Shown: positions 10,220 to 19,031, counted from the stretch's first letter. The stretch: DNA of 64,000 bases from Mycoplana dimorpha (GCF_003046475.1 NZ_PZZZ01000007.1:124001-188000), one strand, 5' to 3'. Numbers and translations are program-made. Notes: generated from the letters alone by a model not told the origin.

Positions 10220-10891
10220 TCAGGCGGCCTTGCCGCTGGCGGTGATCAGGTCCAGCATCATCTGGGCGCGATTGGCGATGTTGCGCGGGCTTTGCGCATC
10301 GCCGGTGATCTCTTCGAACCACTCCTTCGCGCGCTTGAAGTCGCCGTGCTTGTAGGCGGAGAGGCCGAGCACCTCGCGGGCGGAATGGCGCATTTGGCTG
10401 GCGGGGGTCGCCAGTTGCTCCGCCTCGGCCGCAACGTCCTCGTAGGATGACCCGTCGACCATCAGGTAGGCTGCCCGCAGCCGGGCAGTATCTCGCAGCG
10501 CCTGCGGGATCGAGCCGTCCTTGGCGATCGCCTGAAAGGCCGAAACGGCACCGGCGGTGTCGCCGTTTTCGGAAAGCAGCGAGGCCGAGCGCATGCGGGC
10601 CAGCACCGGATAGGCGCCGAAGCCGTCCTTCTCAAGCGCGGCCAGTTCCTTCTGCGCCTCGTCCTTCTTGTCCTCGCGGATCATCGTGAGTGCGGAGAGG
10701 AACCGGTCGCCGGCGGCGGACGCTTCGGTTTCGCGCCAATAGTCATAGGCGACCTTGCCGATCGTGCCGAGGACGAGAAGCACAGCCGCGCCGATCAGGA
10801 CACGCCCGAACCGCCGCCAGATGGCGCGCACCTGGTCGGAACGGAGTTCCTCGTTAACCTCGCGGATGAAGCTGTCGTCCTGGTTTACCAT
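10220..10891 (-). CDS. YfgM-like membrane-anchored TPR protein
   Basis: A 223-residue protein with a cytoplasmic N-terminus, one transmembrane helix ([19 protein letters not shown], residues about 30-50) and a tetratricopeptide-like region in the periplasm. YfgM-type proteins accompany the Sec translocon and outer-membrane protein assembly. It is immediately upstream of der, the typical position. I chose ATG 10891 (MVNQDDSF) because the sequence conserved in the family begins there; an ATG seven codons earlier exists. Confidence 0.8.
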   Translation of the reverse strand: MVNQDDSFIREVNEELRSDQVRAIWRRFGRVLIGAAVLLVLGTIGKVAYDYWRETEASAAGDRFLSALTMIREDKKDEAQKELAALEKDGFGAYPVLARMRSASLLSENGDTAGAVSAFQAIAKDGSIPQALRDTARLRAAYLMVDGSSYEDVAAEAEQLATPASQMRHSAREVLGLSAYKHGDFKRAKEWFEEITGDAQSPRNIANRAQMMLDLITASGKAA

Positions 10892-10984
10892 TCTCGCCCG
10901 GCCTTCACTCAAATGATCGGTTTTCGCGCTTCTACCCGATTTTTGGCGCGTTGTAAGGGGGCAGCGGCGAATTCGCCGGCTGCC

Positions 10985-11572
10985 TCACATCGCCAAAGGC
11001 GAGACCCCGATGATCCATTCGTGCAGCTTCAGCACGATCGCCAGATAGAGCGCGACGCCGAGCACGACGGAGATCAGATCGTAGCTTGCCGAGACGAACA
11101 CCGGCAGCTTGGTCTCGCCGGAGGCGATCCGCGGCTTCAGGCTGATGCGCAGGACGACGGCCCAGGCCAGGATCGCGCCAAACAGCAGCACCGAATAGCT
11201 TTCGCCATTGGCGAGCAGATGGCTGAATGCCCAGAGCTTGATCGCGACCAGGGCGGGGAACTTCAGCTTCGAGCGGATGTAACCCGCCGGCAGGAAGGCG
11301 GCGACGAGGCATATCGAGGCAACCAGCATGAGCAACAGCGCAATGTGGGCCATGAAGACCGGCGGCTGATAGAGCATGCTGCCGCCGCTCTCGCGCGCCA
11401 GCACGAAACCGTAGGCCATCATCACCAGGCTGAGCAGCGAGACGATGCCGTGAGCGGCCATGAAGCCCGGCTTGCCGAACCGCTCGATCGCGGCAGCGCG
11501 CAACCCCGGTGCGAATGGTCGAACGAGATGGGTCACGATGAAGAGAATGATACCGGCAACCAGCAAAGCCAT
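10985..11572 (-). CDS. NnrU family integral membrane protein
   Basis: A 195-residue protein with about six transmembrane helices and the NnrU features THLVRPFAPG, GKPGFMAAHGIVSLLSL and SHLLANGESYSVLLFG. NnrU was named from denitrification clusters; the conserved His residues and homology to isoprenoid-cyclase-related membrane proteins suggest an enzymatic or heme-related role, but its function is not established. No denitrification genes are in the window. It lies divergent from the deacetylase-like gene with a 16-bp palindrome between. Confidence 0.88.
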   Translation of the reverse strand: MALLVAGIILFIVTHLVRPFAPGLRAAAIERFGKPGFMAAHGIVSLLSLVMMAYGFVLARESGGSMLYQPPVFMAHIALLLMLVASICLVAAFLPAGYIRSKLKFPALVAIKLWAFSHLLANGESYSVLLFGAILAWAVVLRISLKPRIASGETKLPVFVSASYDLISVVLGVALYLAIVLKLHEWIIGVSPLAM

Positions 11573-11618
11573 GGAATCCGCCTTCCGTCATTGAAATCCG
11601 GTTTGCAACCGTAGACTT

Positions 11619-11634
11619 GGGATAGCGCTATCCC
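11619..11634. promoter_or_regulatory. 16-bp perfect palindrome, LacI-type operator candidate
   Basis: GGGATAGC/GCTATCCC is a perfect palindrome centred on CG, the form of many LacI/GalR-family operators. It sits 46 bases upstream of nnrU and 78 bases before the divergent deacetylase gene, where it could act on either promoter. No LacI-family gene is in the window. Confidence 0.5.
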
Positions 11635-11712
11635 CAGCCAAGTTCCAGTGCGAACACGCCTTTGCCGCATTCGCCGGGGAAGAACCGCCCTTTGCAAATT
11701 GTCGCGGTACCC

Positions 11713-12723
11713 ATGTTTCGATCAGGCCTTTCCTCCCTCCTCGCCCTCTCGCTCGCCAACTTCCCCGCTCTCGCCAACGAACCCTCGCCGGACGTTTCCA
11801 GGCCCGAGCAGCTCGTGATCGTGTCCTTCGATGGCGCCCACGACAACAGGCTATGGGAAAAGAGCCGCGCGCTGGCGAAGCGCACCGGCGCGCGCTTCAC
11901 CTACTTTCTCTCCTGCACCTTCCTGATGACGGCGGAGAACCGCAAGGGCTACCAGGCGCCTCACGAAAAGCGCGGCAAGTCGAACATCGGTTTCGCCCCC
12001 GACAATGCCGACGTGATCGCCCGTCTCGACCACATCTGGCTCGCACGCGGCGAGGGTCACGACATCGGCAGCCACGCCTGCGGACATTTCGACGGCGCCA
12101 AATGGAGCGCCGAGGATTGGGCCCAGGAGTTCGACTTCTTCCGTAACACCCTGCGTGACGCCTGGCAGACTGCCGGCGTGCCCGAACGCGAGCCGGTCGA
12201 ATGGCGGGACTTTGCCGACAGGGAGATCGCCGGTTTCCGGGCGCCCTATCTGTCGACCGGGCCCGACCTCGACAAGGCGCTGCGCGCCTTCGGCTTCCGC
12301 TACAATGCCAGCAAGGTTTCGAAGGGACCGGCGCTGCCGACCGACGTCGACGGCCTTACCCATTTCGCCCTGCCGCTTATCCCGGAAGGGCCATCGGCAA
12401 AGCCCGTGATCGGCATGGACTACAATCTTTTCGTCCGCCATTCCCGCGCCAGAGAGGACGCGGCAAACAGCGCGACTTACGAGGAACGCACGCTGGCAGC
12501 CTTCCGGGCTGCCTTCGAAAAGCAGTATTCCGGCGAGCGCATTCCGCTGCAGCTCGGCTTTCACTTCGTCGAGATGAACGGCGGAGCCTACTGGCGCGCC
12601 CTCGACCGCTTCCTCACCGAGGTCTGCGCCAAGCCTGACGTCGCCTGCGTCAGCCACCGCGACGCCATGGACCGGCTACCCGCCCAGGCCAAGGCGACCG
12701 AGGCCGCCTCCGAGATAAACTGA
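11713..12723 (+). CDS. Exported polysaccharide-deacetylase-like protein
   Basis: A 336-residue protein with a signal peptide (MFRSGLSSLLALSLANFPAL, cleavage after ALA). The NodB-fold motifs are recognisable but altered: motif 1 reads SFDGAHD in place of TFDDG, motif 2 is SHACGH, and motif 3 is RAPY. Changed motif 1 could alter metal binding, so deacetylase activity is not assured. It should be periplasmic or outer surface and may act on peptidoglycan or exopolysaccharide. ATG 11713 is chosen over a TTG at 11662 because the signal peptide begins there, although the ribosome site is weak. Confidence 0.75.
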   Translation: MFRSGLSSLLALSLANFPALANEPSPDVSRPEQLVIVSFDGAHDNRLWEKSRALAKRTGARFTYFLSCTFLMTAENRKGYQAPHEKRGKSNIGFAPDNADVIARLDHIWLARGEGHDIGSHACGHFDGAKWSAEDWAQEFDFFRNTLRDAWQTAGVPEREPVEWRDFADREIAGFRAPYLSTGPDLDKALRAFGFRYNASKVSKGPALPTDVDGLTHFALPLIPEGPSAKPVIGMDYNLFVRHSRAREDAANSATYEERTLAAFRAAFEKQYSGERIPLQLGFHFVEMNGGAYWRALDRFLTEVCAKPDVACVSHRDAMDRLPAQAKATEAASEIN

Positions 12724-12826
12724 GCCTTCTCCTGTCCCGTCCCCTCCTCGGAGCGGACGTTCAGATTAAACGGCGAAGGCGGTTTCACCCTGTCGCACAG
12801 CGCAATCCGCCTTCACGTGCCCGGGA

Positions 12827-14083
12827 CTAGCGGGCAAGCTCCTCCACACCGCCGGCGGCGATGAACTGCTCGTCGATGTCCGGCAACGGCTTCTCCTCGA
12901 TCGCGGCCTCGAACGCCTTCAGGCGCTTCTGGATCGACTGGAGCTCGATGATCGTGGACCACTGGTTGACGAGATACTGGAACGAGTTGGACACCTGGCC
13001 AAAGGCGGTCAGGATCTGCTGCAGAAGGCCAAACGTGATCGTTCCGGCGACGAAGGTCGGGATCAGGAAGAAGTAGACGAAGATGGCGTCGGCCTGGCTG
13101 TAGAGCGCACTGATGCCGTTGAAGTACAGATAGTTGAAGTACATCCGGAAATAGTTGGCCCTGACATTGTCGTAGAGCTCGCGCAGCGTCTGGGGCTCGG
13201 CGCGGGCCATATTGTCCTCGCCGTAGACGAGCTCCTTGCGGTAGGCGGCCTCGACGCGCTGGTTGCGGAAGTACAGCCCCGGAAGCCTGATCCCCGCCAC
13301 CATCAGCAGGGCCGTCCCGAACACGGACCAGAACAGCGCCAGCCAGAACAGCGCATGCGGTACCTCGCCGATAAAGGGCAGCCCCGGCACATATTGCGAC
13401 AGCGAGAACAGCAGCGGCAGGAACGCAATCAGCGTCATCACCGAATCGATCAGGCTGATACCGAGCCCTTCGGTGATCTGAGCGAAGCGCATCGTGTCTT
13501 CCTGTACACGCTGCGAGGCGCCCTCGATGTGGCGCAGTTCGTTCCAGCGCGACGTGTAATACTCGTTCATCGCGGTCCGCCAGCGGAACACGTAGTGGCT
13601 GGCGAAGAAGCGGGTGATGACGACCGTGGTGACGCCGATGGCGCCGATCTCGGAGAACTTCAGCAGCAAATAGTAGAAGTCCCACGCCTCGATCCCGGCC
13701 TTGTGGTCGAGCGCCGACTGTACGAGATCCCAGAAGGGGCGCCGCCAATTGTTGACGGCAAGCGAGATCTGCACGCCGAAGTAGGTCAGGAAGATGATCA
13801 GCGCACTTCCCCAGACCGACCAGTTGAACCAGCGGTGAGCGCCGTCATAGAGCTTCCAGAACAGGCCGAACGAAAGCACGCATACCAGGAAGTACAGGTT
13901 GAACCACATCTGGTCGGCGGTCACGAAGTAGGCGCCCCCGACAGGAGGCTCGCCGGCCGCGCCAAATCCCAGGGAATCGCCGATACCCTTCGCGGCGAAA
14001 TACCAGATCAGGACCGCGGCGATGACCCACAGCAGCGCGGAGAGGAAGAACTTTTTCGGCTGGGGAAAAAAGGAATGGAACAA
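12827..14083 (-). CDS. bacA: BacA/SbmA peptide uptake transporter
   Basis: A 418-residue inner-membrane protein with the start MFHSFFPQPKKFF and about eight membrane segments typical of BacA/SbmA. Recognisable segments include VTADQMWFNLYFLVC, NNWRRPFWDL, FRWRTAMNEYYTSRWNELRHIEGASQRVQED (in pieces) and VNQWSTIIELQSIQKRLKAFE near the end. BacA takes up proline-rich and nodule cysteine-rich peptides by a proton-driven route, modifies sensitivity to antibiotics such as bleomycin, and is needed for chronic intracellular infection in S. meliloti and Brucella. No ABC ATPase domain is present, as expected for SbmA-like members. It appears to be a single-gene unit. Confidence 0.95.
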   Translation of the reverse strand: MFHSFFPQPKKFFLSALLWVIAAVLIWYFAAKGIGDSLGFGAAGEPPVGGAYFVTADQMWFNLYFLVCVLSFGLFWKLYDGAHRWFNWSVWGSALIIFLTYFGVQISLAVNNWRRPFWDLVQSALDHKAGIEAWDFYYLLLKFSEIGAIGVTTVVITRFFASHYVFRWRTAMNEYYTSRWNELRHIEGASQRVQEDTMRFAQITEGLGISLIDSVMTLIAFLPLLFSLSQYVPGLPFIGEVPHALFWLALFWSVFGTALLMVAGIRLPGLYFRNQRVEAAYRKELVYGEDNMARAEPQTLRELYDNVRANYFRMYFNYLYFNGISALYSQADAIFVYFFLIPTFVAGTITFGLLQQILTAFGQVSNSFQYLVNQWSTIIELQSIQKRLKAFEAAIEEKPLPDIDEQFIAAGGVEELAR

Positions 14084-14178
14084 GGCAGTCGTCTCACTTT
14101 GCGGGAACGGCAGGCGCGCTCCGGTTCGGCTGGAAACTAGAGCAGTTTACCCACCGCAACAATCGCCGGGGCGTTCCA

Positions 14179-15369
14179 TTACCGAGATTTAATCGAGCTG
14201 CCACCGGTCGCGGGCAACGTGGACAGTGCCGCGAGCCCCAGGACGGCAGCCGCAAGCAGGCTCGGCAGCGCGTAGCCTCCGCTGCGGGTGGCGAGCCAGC
14301 CAGCCACCAGCGGTCCGACAATCTGGCCGGTCCCGAAGGCCGCGGTCATGATCGCGAAGGCGCGGCGCGGACTTTCCGGCGCCATCGCCCGACCAAGCTG
14401 CAGGCCGTAGGCGGTGATCACCATGAAGGTCGCGCCGAGCAGCACGCCACCGACCAGAACCGAGGCGGGAGACGGCAGTACCACGGTGGCGCCGACGCCA
14501 ATGGCCTCCAGCACAAGCGCGGCGCGATAGCTTCCAAGCAGGCCCAGTCGCCGCTCGGGCCCCTTCCAGAAGGCAAGCGAGAGCGCCGCCGTCACGCCGG
14601 TCACGAACCACGTCAGCGCCTCGAGCCAGGGCGCGGCACCGCCCTCGCGCACGATCGCCACGATGAAGGTGGCGGTGACCACATAGCCGATCCCAAACAG
14701 GCCATAGCTCGCCGTGAGAGCGATGAACGGACGGGTCCAGGATAGGGGCGGCTCCGGTCGCCCCGAACCACCGGTTCCGCCACGCGGCAGCAGCAGGGCG
14801 ACGGCCGCGAGCGCCAAACCGGCGAAAGCGGCAGCGACCAGCCAGTCCAGCCGCCATGCCGCAAGACCGGCCGTTTCGAACGGCGAAAGTCCCAGCACCA
14901 GCAGCGAGGACAGCGCGATGCCCGTGCCGACGCCGGAGAAATGAACGACCTGGACGCGCGCATCCCCCGCCGCGAGGCCATGGGAGAGCACGATGCCGGA
15001 GGTGAAGACGAGGCCGAAGGCGCTGGCGAGGCCCGCCAGGAAGCGGATGATGACGAAGGCGGGGACGGTGCTGGCAAGACCCATTGCCGCAAGCAGGATG
15101 GCATTCGCGCCGAGCGCCGCCAGCGCCAGCCGCCGCTCGCGCCCCGCCGCCCAGCCATAGGCTGCCAAAACGGCCCCGGCGAGGTAGCCGGCGAAGTTGC
15201 CGGCTGCGATCAGGCCGCCCTGGGCTGCGTCGAGACCGAGGTCCGCCATCATCGCCGGCAGCACGGGCGTATAGAAGAACCGGCCGAAGCCCATCACGGC
15301 GGCGAGCGTGATCGCCCCGGCGATCGCGACGGGAAGGGTGCGGCTGGCGGGCGGGTTCGAGTGCAGCAT
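14179..15369 (-). CDS. YbfB/YjiJ-family MFS transporter
   Basis: A 396-residue protein with 12 predicted membrane segments. GFGRFFYTPVLPAM and the GNFAGYLAGAVLA segment in the first third mark the YbfB/YjiJ group of major-facilitator proteins, whose substrates are largely unknown and presumed exported. The last helices end in LAALSTLPATGG. The upstream 120 bases include a 19-bp palindrome that could be a binding site for its regulator, but no regulator gene is adjacent. Confidence 0.85.
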   Translation of the reverse strand: MLHSNPPASRTLPVAIAGAITLAAVMGFGRFFYTPVLPAMMADLGLDAAQGGLIAAGNFAGYLAGAVLAAYGWAAGRERRLALAALGANAILLAAMGLASTVPAFVIIRFLAGLASAFGLVFTSGIVLSHGLAAGDARVQVVHFSGVGTGIALSSLLVLGLSPFETAGLAAWRLDWLVAAAFAGLALAAVALLLPRGGTGGSGRPEPPLSWTRPFIALTASYGLFGIGYVVTATFIVAIVREGGAAPWLEALTWFVTGVTAALSLAFWKGPERRLGLLGSYRAALVLEAIGVGATVVLPSPASVLVGGVLLGATFMVITAYGLQLGRAMAPESPRRAFAIMTAAFGTGQIVGPLVAGWLATRSGGYALPSLLAAAVLGLAALSTLPATGGSSIKSR

Positions 15370-15490
15370 CAGGCCACGCTATTGCAATGCAGCACGAACC
15401 GGCAAACGACTAATGCTGATGAAACGCCGCTTTTTCTTGATCGATGGCGAAGGCACCGGGTGCCTGCAGCAGTTCCGGCAGAAGCGTTGC

Positions 15491-15509
15491 CAATTCCCAT
15501 TGGGAATTG
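15491..15509. promoter_or_regulatory. 19-bp perfect palindrome upstream of the MFS gene
   Basis: CAATTCCCA-T-TGGGAATTG is perfectly symmetrical about one base. It lies about 120 bases before the MFS start and about 150 bases after the map stop, in a 287-base intergenic stretch otherwise without a gene. It could be an operator; no terminator-like T-run follows. Confidence 0.5.
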
Positions 15510-15656
15510 CACAAAAACAAAGCGTTAGAGCAGCTCCGTGAATCGAACCGGAAATGCGCTGGAGAAAATCGCGTCAATAGGATCAACACGTCGCTTTAAG
15601 CGCTTGTTATACAATAAATATCTCGAAACAGCCCTCGCGCTTCCGGAAGACAGGCA

Positions 15657-16406
15657 TCAGCCCGGCAGGGTCAGGATCAGCGGCCCGTTCTTCGTGGCGA
15701 CCACCGTGTGCTCGAATTGTACGGTCGGCGCCCGCGGATCGCTGTAGAGGGTCCAATCGTCGTCACCGTTTTCGGCCCACTGCGCGCCAAGCGACAAGAA
15801 CGGCTCGACGGTGAAGACGAGACCGTCCGTCATCGTCCGCTTCTCGTGGCGATCGGGCCAGGTGGCGATTTCCGAGGGTTCCTCATGCAGCGAGCGGCCG
15901 ACGCCGTGACTCGCCAGGTTGCTGACCAGCGTATAGCGGTGCTTCCTGGCAAAGGCGCCGATCGCGTTGCCGATCGCCGACAGCGGCCGGCCCGCCTTCA
16001 CTTCCTTCAGCCCCACCCACATGGCGCGCTTGCCGTCACGGCAGAGCCGGTCGAGGTTCGGGGCCACGCGGCCGACGGCGAAGGAAGCGCCGGTATCGGC
16101 GAAGAACCCGTCCAGTTCGGCGGAGACGTCGATGTTGACGAGGTCACCCTCGGCGATGACGCGATCGCCCGGAATACCGTGGGCAACCTCCTCGTTGACG
16201 CTGATGCAGGTCGCGCCGGGAAACTCGTAGCAGGTTTCAGGAGCCGAGCGGGCGCCGGCCTCCTCCAGCATCCGCCGGCCGATCAGGTCGAGCTCCGCCG
16301 TCGTCATGCCGGGGCGGATGGAGGCGCCCATGTGCTGCAGGACATTGCCGCACAGGCGTCCAATCGCCTGCATGCCGCGCAGGTCATCATCGTTGTTCAG
16401 GGTCAT
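15657..16406 (-). CDS. map: Type I methionine aminopeptidase
   Basis: A 249-residue metallopeptidase that removes the initiator methionine. The five metal ligands are all in place: Asp in VNIDVSAE, Asp in FADTGASF, His in SHGVGRSLHEEP, Glu in TVEPFLS and Glu in QFEHTVV. The segment SVNEEVAHGIPGD is also characteristic. The protein is standard length for the short type I form; because it stands away from ribosomal genes it may be a second copy, but this cannot be checked here. The LLM oxidoreductase gene upstream is on the same strand with a 54-base gap. Confidence 0.92.
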   Translation of the reverse strand: MTLNNDDDLRGMQAIGRLCGNVLQHMGASIRPGMTTAELDLIGRRMLEEAGARSAPETCYEFPGATCISVNEEVAHGIPGDRVIAEGDLVNIDVSAELDGFFADTGASFAVGRVAPNLDRLCRDGKRAMWVGLKEVKAGRPLSAIGNAIGAFARKHRYTLVSNLASHGVGRSLHEEPSEIATWPDRHEKRTMTDGLVFTVEPFLSLGAQWAENGDDDWTLYSDPRAPTVQFEHTVVATKNGPLILTLPG

Positions 16407-16460
16407 GTCGTCTCGCTTTCGGCCGGTTCCTTAACATGGCCGCCGGCAAGCTCCAACTGT

Positions 16461-17516
16461 TCAGCCGGCGGTCTCGCCGGCCTGTTGTTCGGCCAGCGCC
16501 TTGCGCACCAGCGGCGCCACCTTCGTGCCGTAAAGCTCGATCCCGCGCATGATCTGGTCGTGCGGCATCAGCCCGATCGCCATCTGCAGCACGAAGCGGT
16601 CGTTGCGGAAGATCTTGTGGTGGGCGACGATCTTGTTCGCCACGGTCTCGGGATCCCCGAGGAACAGATGTCCCTCCGGCCCGGTCGCGAGATCGAACTG
16701 CGCCCGGCTGGTCGGCCCCCAGCCGCGCTCGGCGCCGATCCGGTTCATCACCGTCGACTGCGGCCCGTAGAACTGGTCGGCCGCCGCCTCGGACGTATCT
16801 GCGATAAAGCCGTGCACGTTGATGCTCGTCTTGAGCTTCGAGGCATCCTGCCTGGCCCGGCTCGCCGCCTCGCGATAAAGGTCGAACAGCGGCGCATAGC
16901 GGGCCGGCGTGCCGCCGATGATCGCCAGCGCCAGTGGCAGCCCGTAGGCGCCGGCGCGCGCCACCGACTGCGGCGTTCCGCCGACGGCAATCCAGATCGG
17001 CAGCTTTCCGTGCAACGGCCGCGGATAGACCCCGAGGCCGCGGATCGGCGGCCGCAACTGCCCGCTCCAGGTTACCTTCTCGCTCTCGTTGAGCGCCAGC
17101 AGCAGGTCGAGCTTCTCCTCGAACAGCTGGTCGTAATCATCGAGGTTGTAGCCGAACAGCGGAAAGGATTCGATGAAGGAGCCGCGGCCGGCCATGATCT
17201 CCGCCCGTCCGTGCGACAGCAGGTCGAGGGTCGAAAACTGCTGGAAGACGCGAACCGGGTCGTCGGAGGACAGCACCGTGACGGCGCTGGAAAGACGGAT
17301 GTTCTTCGTCCGCGCCGCGGCGGCCGCGAGAATGACGGGCGGCGCCGAGGCCGCATAGTCCGGCCGGTGGTGTTCGCCGACCCCGAAGACGTCGAGCCCG
17401 ACCTGATCGGCAAGCTCGATTTCCTCGATAAGCTGCTTCAATCGGCGCTCGCCCTCCTTGCCCCTGTCGGCGGCTGCGGGATCGACGTCGGCGAAGGTGT
17501 GAAGGCCAAGTTCCAT
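16461..17516 (-). CDS. LLM-class flavin-dependent oxidoreductase
   Basis: A 351-residue bacterial-luciferase-like TIM-barrel protein. [32 protein letters not shown] and [21 protein letters not shown] are characteristic of the group. These enzymes use reduced FMN and oxygen to oxidise organic substrates; the specific substrate is unknown. It lies 54 bases ahead of map, with separate functions. Confidence 0.87.
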   Translation of the reverse strand: MELGLHTFADVDPAAADRGKEGERRLKQLIEEIELADQVGLDVFGVGEHHRPDYAASAPPVILAAAAARTKNIRLSSAVTVLSSDDPVRVFQQFSTLDLLSHGRAEIMAGRGSFIESFPLFGYNLDDYDQLFEEKLDLLLALNESEKVTWSGQLRPPIRGLGVYPRPLHGKLPIWIAVGGTPQSVARAGAYGLPLALAIIGGTPARYAPLFDLYREAASRARQDASKLKTSINVHGFIADTSEAAADQFYGPQSTVMNRIGAERGWGPTSRAQFDLATGPEGHLFLGDPETVANKIVAHHKIFRNDRFVLQMAIGLMPHDQIMRGIELYGTKVAPLVRKALAEQQAGETAG

Positions 17517-17719
17517 GGGTGCGTTCCAGATTGTCTATTCCGCCTACAGATATGGGCGGCGAGCGGACCTGGAAAGGGCGGGAGTGGAAACAATGCGTTT
17601 TTGATCTCGCAACCGATACTGGGCAAACGCAGAATGCCCGAAGTCGAACCAAAACGTCGTCTACATGCAACACGCGCTGGCATCTGGAAGCAGGTTCCTG
17701 CCCCGCAGGATGGCGACCT

Positions 17720-18139
17720 TCAGTCTGTCCATGGATCAAGCAATTCGATATCCATCTCCCTGAAGTCACGCAGGTTTCGCGTCACCAGGACGAATTGGTG
17801 CACCGACGCCGTGGCGGCGATGAGACTGTCCCGAAAGGGTCGGGGATCGGGAACCTGGAAGCGGGCGCACTCGCTGGCCACCTGTGAATCCACAGGCATG
17901 ATCCGTCCGTCGAATGCCGGAAGGACCGCAGTTCTGTACCAGTTGCGCAGCGCCTCGCCCTGCCTTTGATCGCGTCGTTCCATCTGCAGCATCCCCATCT
18001 CTAGTTCGAGCGTGGAGACGACGGTAAGGTACAGAAGCTCCGGTATAACCGACTCCGCCCAACGCAGAACGCCAGCATTCGCTCGGCCGGATGCTCTCTT
18101 TCGCAATTCCGAGACGACGTTGGTGTCCAATAGATACAT
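17720..18139 (-). CDS. vapC: VapC/FitB-type PIN-domain toxin
   Basis: A 139-residue PIN ribonuclease. The first acidic residue is in YLLDTNVVSELRK, followed by Glu in LELEMGMLQ, and Asp residues in PFRDSLIAATA and late NLRDFREMDIELLDPW, the usual four-acid active site. The start ATG 18139 overlaps the natural end of the antitoxin gene by one base (TGATG). Its antitoxin appears frameshifted, which matters because an intact toxin without antitoxin should be harmful. Confidence 0.9.
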   Translation of the reverse strand: MYLLDTNVVSELRKRASGRANAGVLRWAESVIPELLYLTVVSTLELEMGMLQMERRDQRQGEALRNWYRTAVLPAFDGRIMPVDSQVASECARFQVPDPRPFRDSLIAATASVHQFVLVTRNLRDFREMDIELLDPWTD

Positions 18140-18389
18140 CAGTCGAAGTCCGCCGGTCTTATCCCAGCGTCGCCGAGCTTGGGAGGCTCGAAGGCGATCT
18201 CCTCTCCCCCGGCATGTCCAGCAGATCGGCAATGCTCAACCGTCGGCTGGACAGCCGGTTGTAATCCTCGATCGACAACAGGACATGGGCCGGCCGGCCG
18301 CGATCCGTTATGAACACCGGCCCTTTCTCCGCTGCCTTCTTGGCCCGGCCGGTATCCTGGTTGAACTCGCGGCTCGACATCGTCGTCAT
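18139..18389 (-). pseudogene. Phd/YefM-type antitoxin, interrupted by a frameshift
   Basis: The gene begins MTTMSSREFNQDTGRAKKAA, the classic start of a Phd/YefM antitoxin, and continues through ITDRGRPAHVLLSIEDYNRL to LLDMPG. There the frame leaves the expected track and would give a 76-residue protein with an unrelated tail. Shifting frame in the run of five G (plus-strand C at 18206-18210) restores EEIAFEPPKLGDAGIRPADF, the expected toxin-binding tail, and stops at TGA 18141-18139, overlapping the ATG of vapC by one base. The restored protein would be about 83 residues. Either one base is missing or two are extra; sequencing error is possible. Confidence 0.82.
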
Positions 18390-18451
18390 CCCGCGCCCTC
18401 TATTTGTAGCAACATTCCTACAATGTCAGGCAGACTGCAATCCCGCGACCG

Positions 18452-18937
18452 TCACAGCTTCGAGGCCACCTCCTCCAATTGTTCGGCCACCTTCCCCCAA
18501 CCCTCATGGAAGCCCATCTTCTCGTGCGCCTGGCAGTCCTCGACGTTCCAGTGGCGGGCGATGGCGGTGTAGCGGGTCCGGCCATCGCCGAGGTCGTCGA
18601 AGATGATCTCGGCGGAGAAGAAGGCCTTTTCGGTCGGCTTCCAGTCGGGACCAAACGCATCGGTGAAAATGATGCGCCTGTCCTTTTCGACCTTGAGCAG
18701 CATGCCGGTCGAATCCATGTGGAAATCGTTGGGTCCACGCATGACGGAGCGGAACTTGCCGCCGTCCCACGCTTCAATCTCGATCACCGGCGTCTCGTAG
18801 GGCTTCGGCGCAAACCACTGCGTCATGAGCTCCGGCGTCGTCCAGGCCTTGAAGAGCTGGGCGGGCGTGGCGTTCAGCACGCGGGTGAGCACGAGCTCGC
18901 GCTCGTCTGCGGGCCTGATCTCTGCGGAAGTATCCAT
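18452..18937 (-). CDS. SRPBCC (AHSA1-type) domain protein
   Basis: A 161-residue helix-grip protein of the Aha1/CalC type. The features RVLNATPAQLFKAWTTPELMTQWFAP and HEGWGKVAEQLEEVA are typical. These proteins bind hydrophobic ligands; a role in stress response or detoxification is inferred only. It lies 94 bases downstream of the ECF sigma gene on the same strand, and the SRPBCC, YCII and sigma-factor genes form a recurrent module. ATG 18937 (MDTSAEIRPADERE) is chosen since the sequence conserved in the family starts shortly after; the run of codons before it is not conserved. Confidence 0.85.
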   Translation of the reverse strand: MDTSAEIRPADERELVLTRVLNATPAQLFKAWTTPELMTQWFAPKPYETPVIEIEAWDGGKFRSVMRGPNDFHMDSTGMLLKVEKDRRIIFTDAFGPDWKPTEKAFFSAEIIFDDLGDGRTRYTAIARHWNVEDCQAHEKMGFHEGWGKVAEQLEEVASKL

Positions 18938-19031
18938 GGTGCGTTCTCCTCGTGGGTGGCTGAATGGCTCATTTCGCGTCAAGGACGGACGGCGCGCCGC
19001 CAGCCCGACATCGGTCAGAAAAATCCTTTGG

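Noticed and set aside
15708-17969. Very long reading frame (753 codons) on the plus strand opposite map and the LLM gene
   Set aside because: It is antisense to two genes with clear catalytic motifs; long frames on the opposite strand are common in G+C-rich DNA and this one has no recognisable family.
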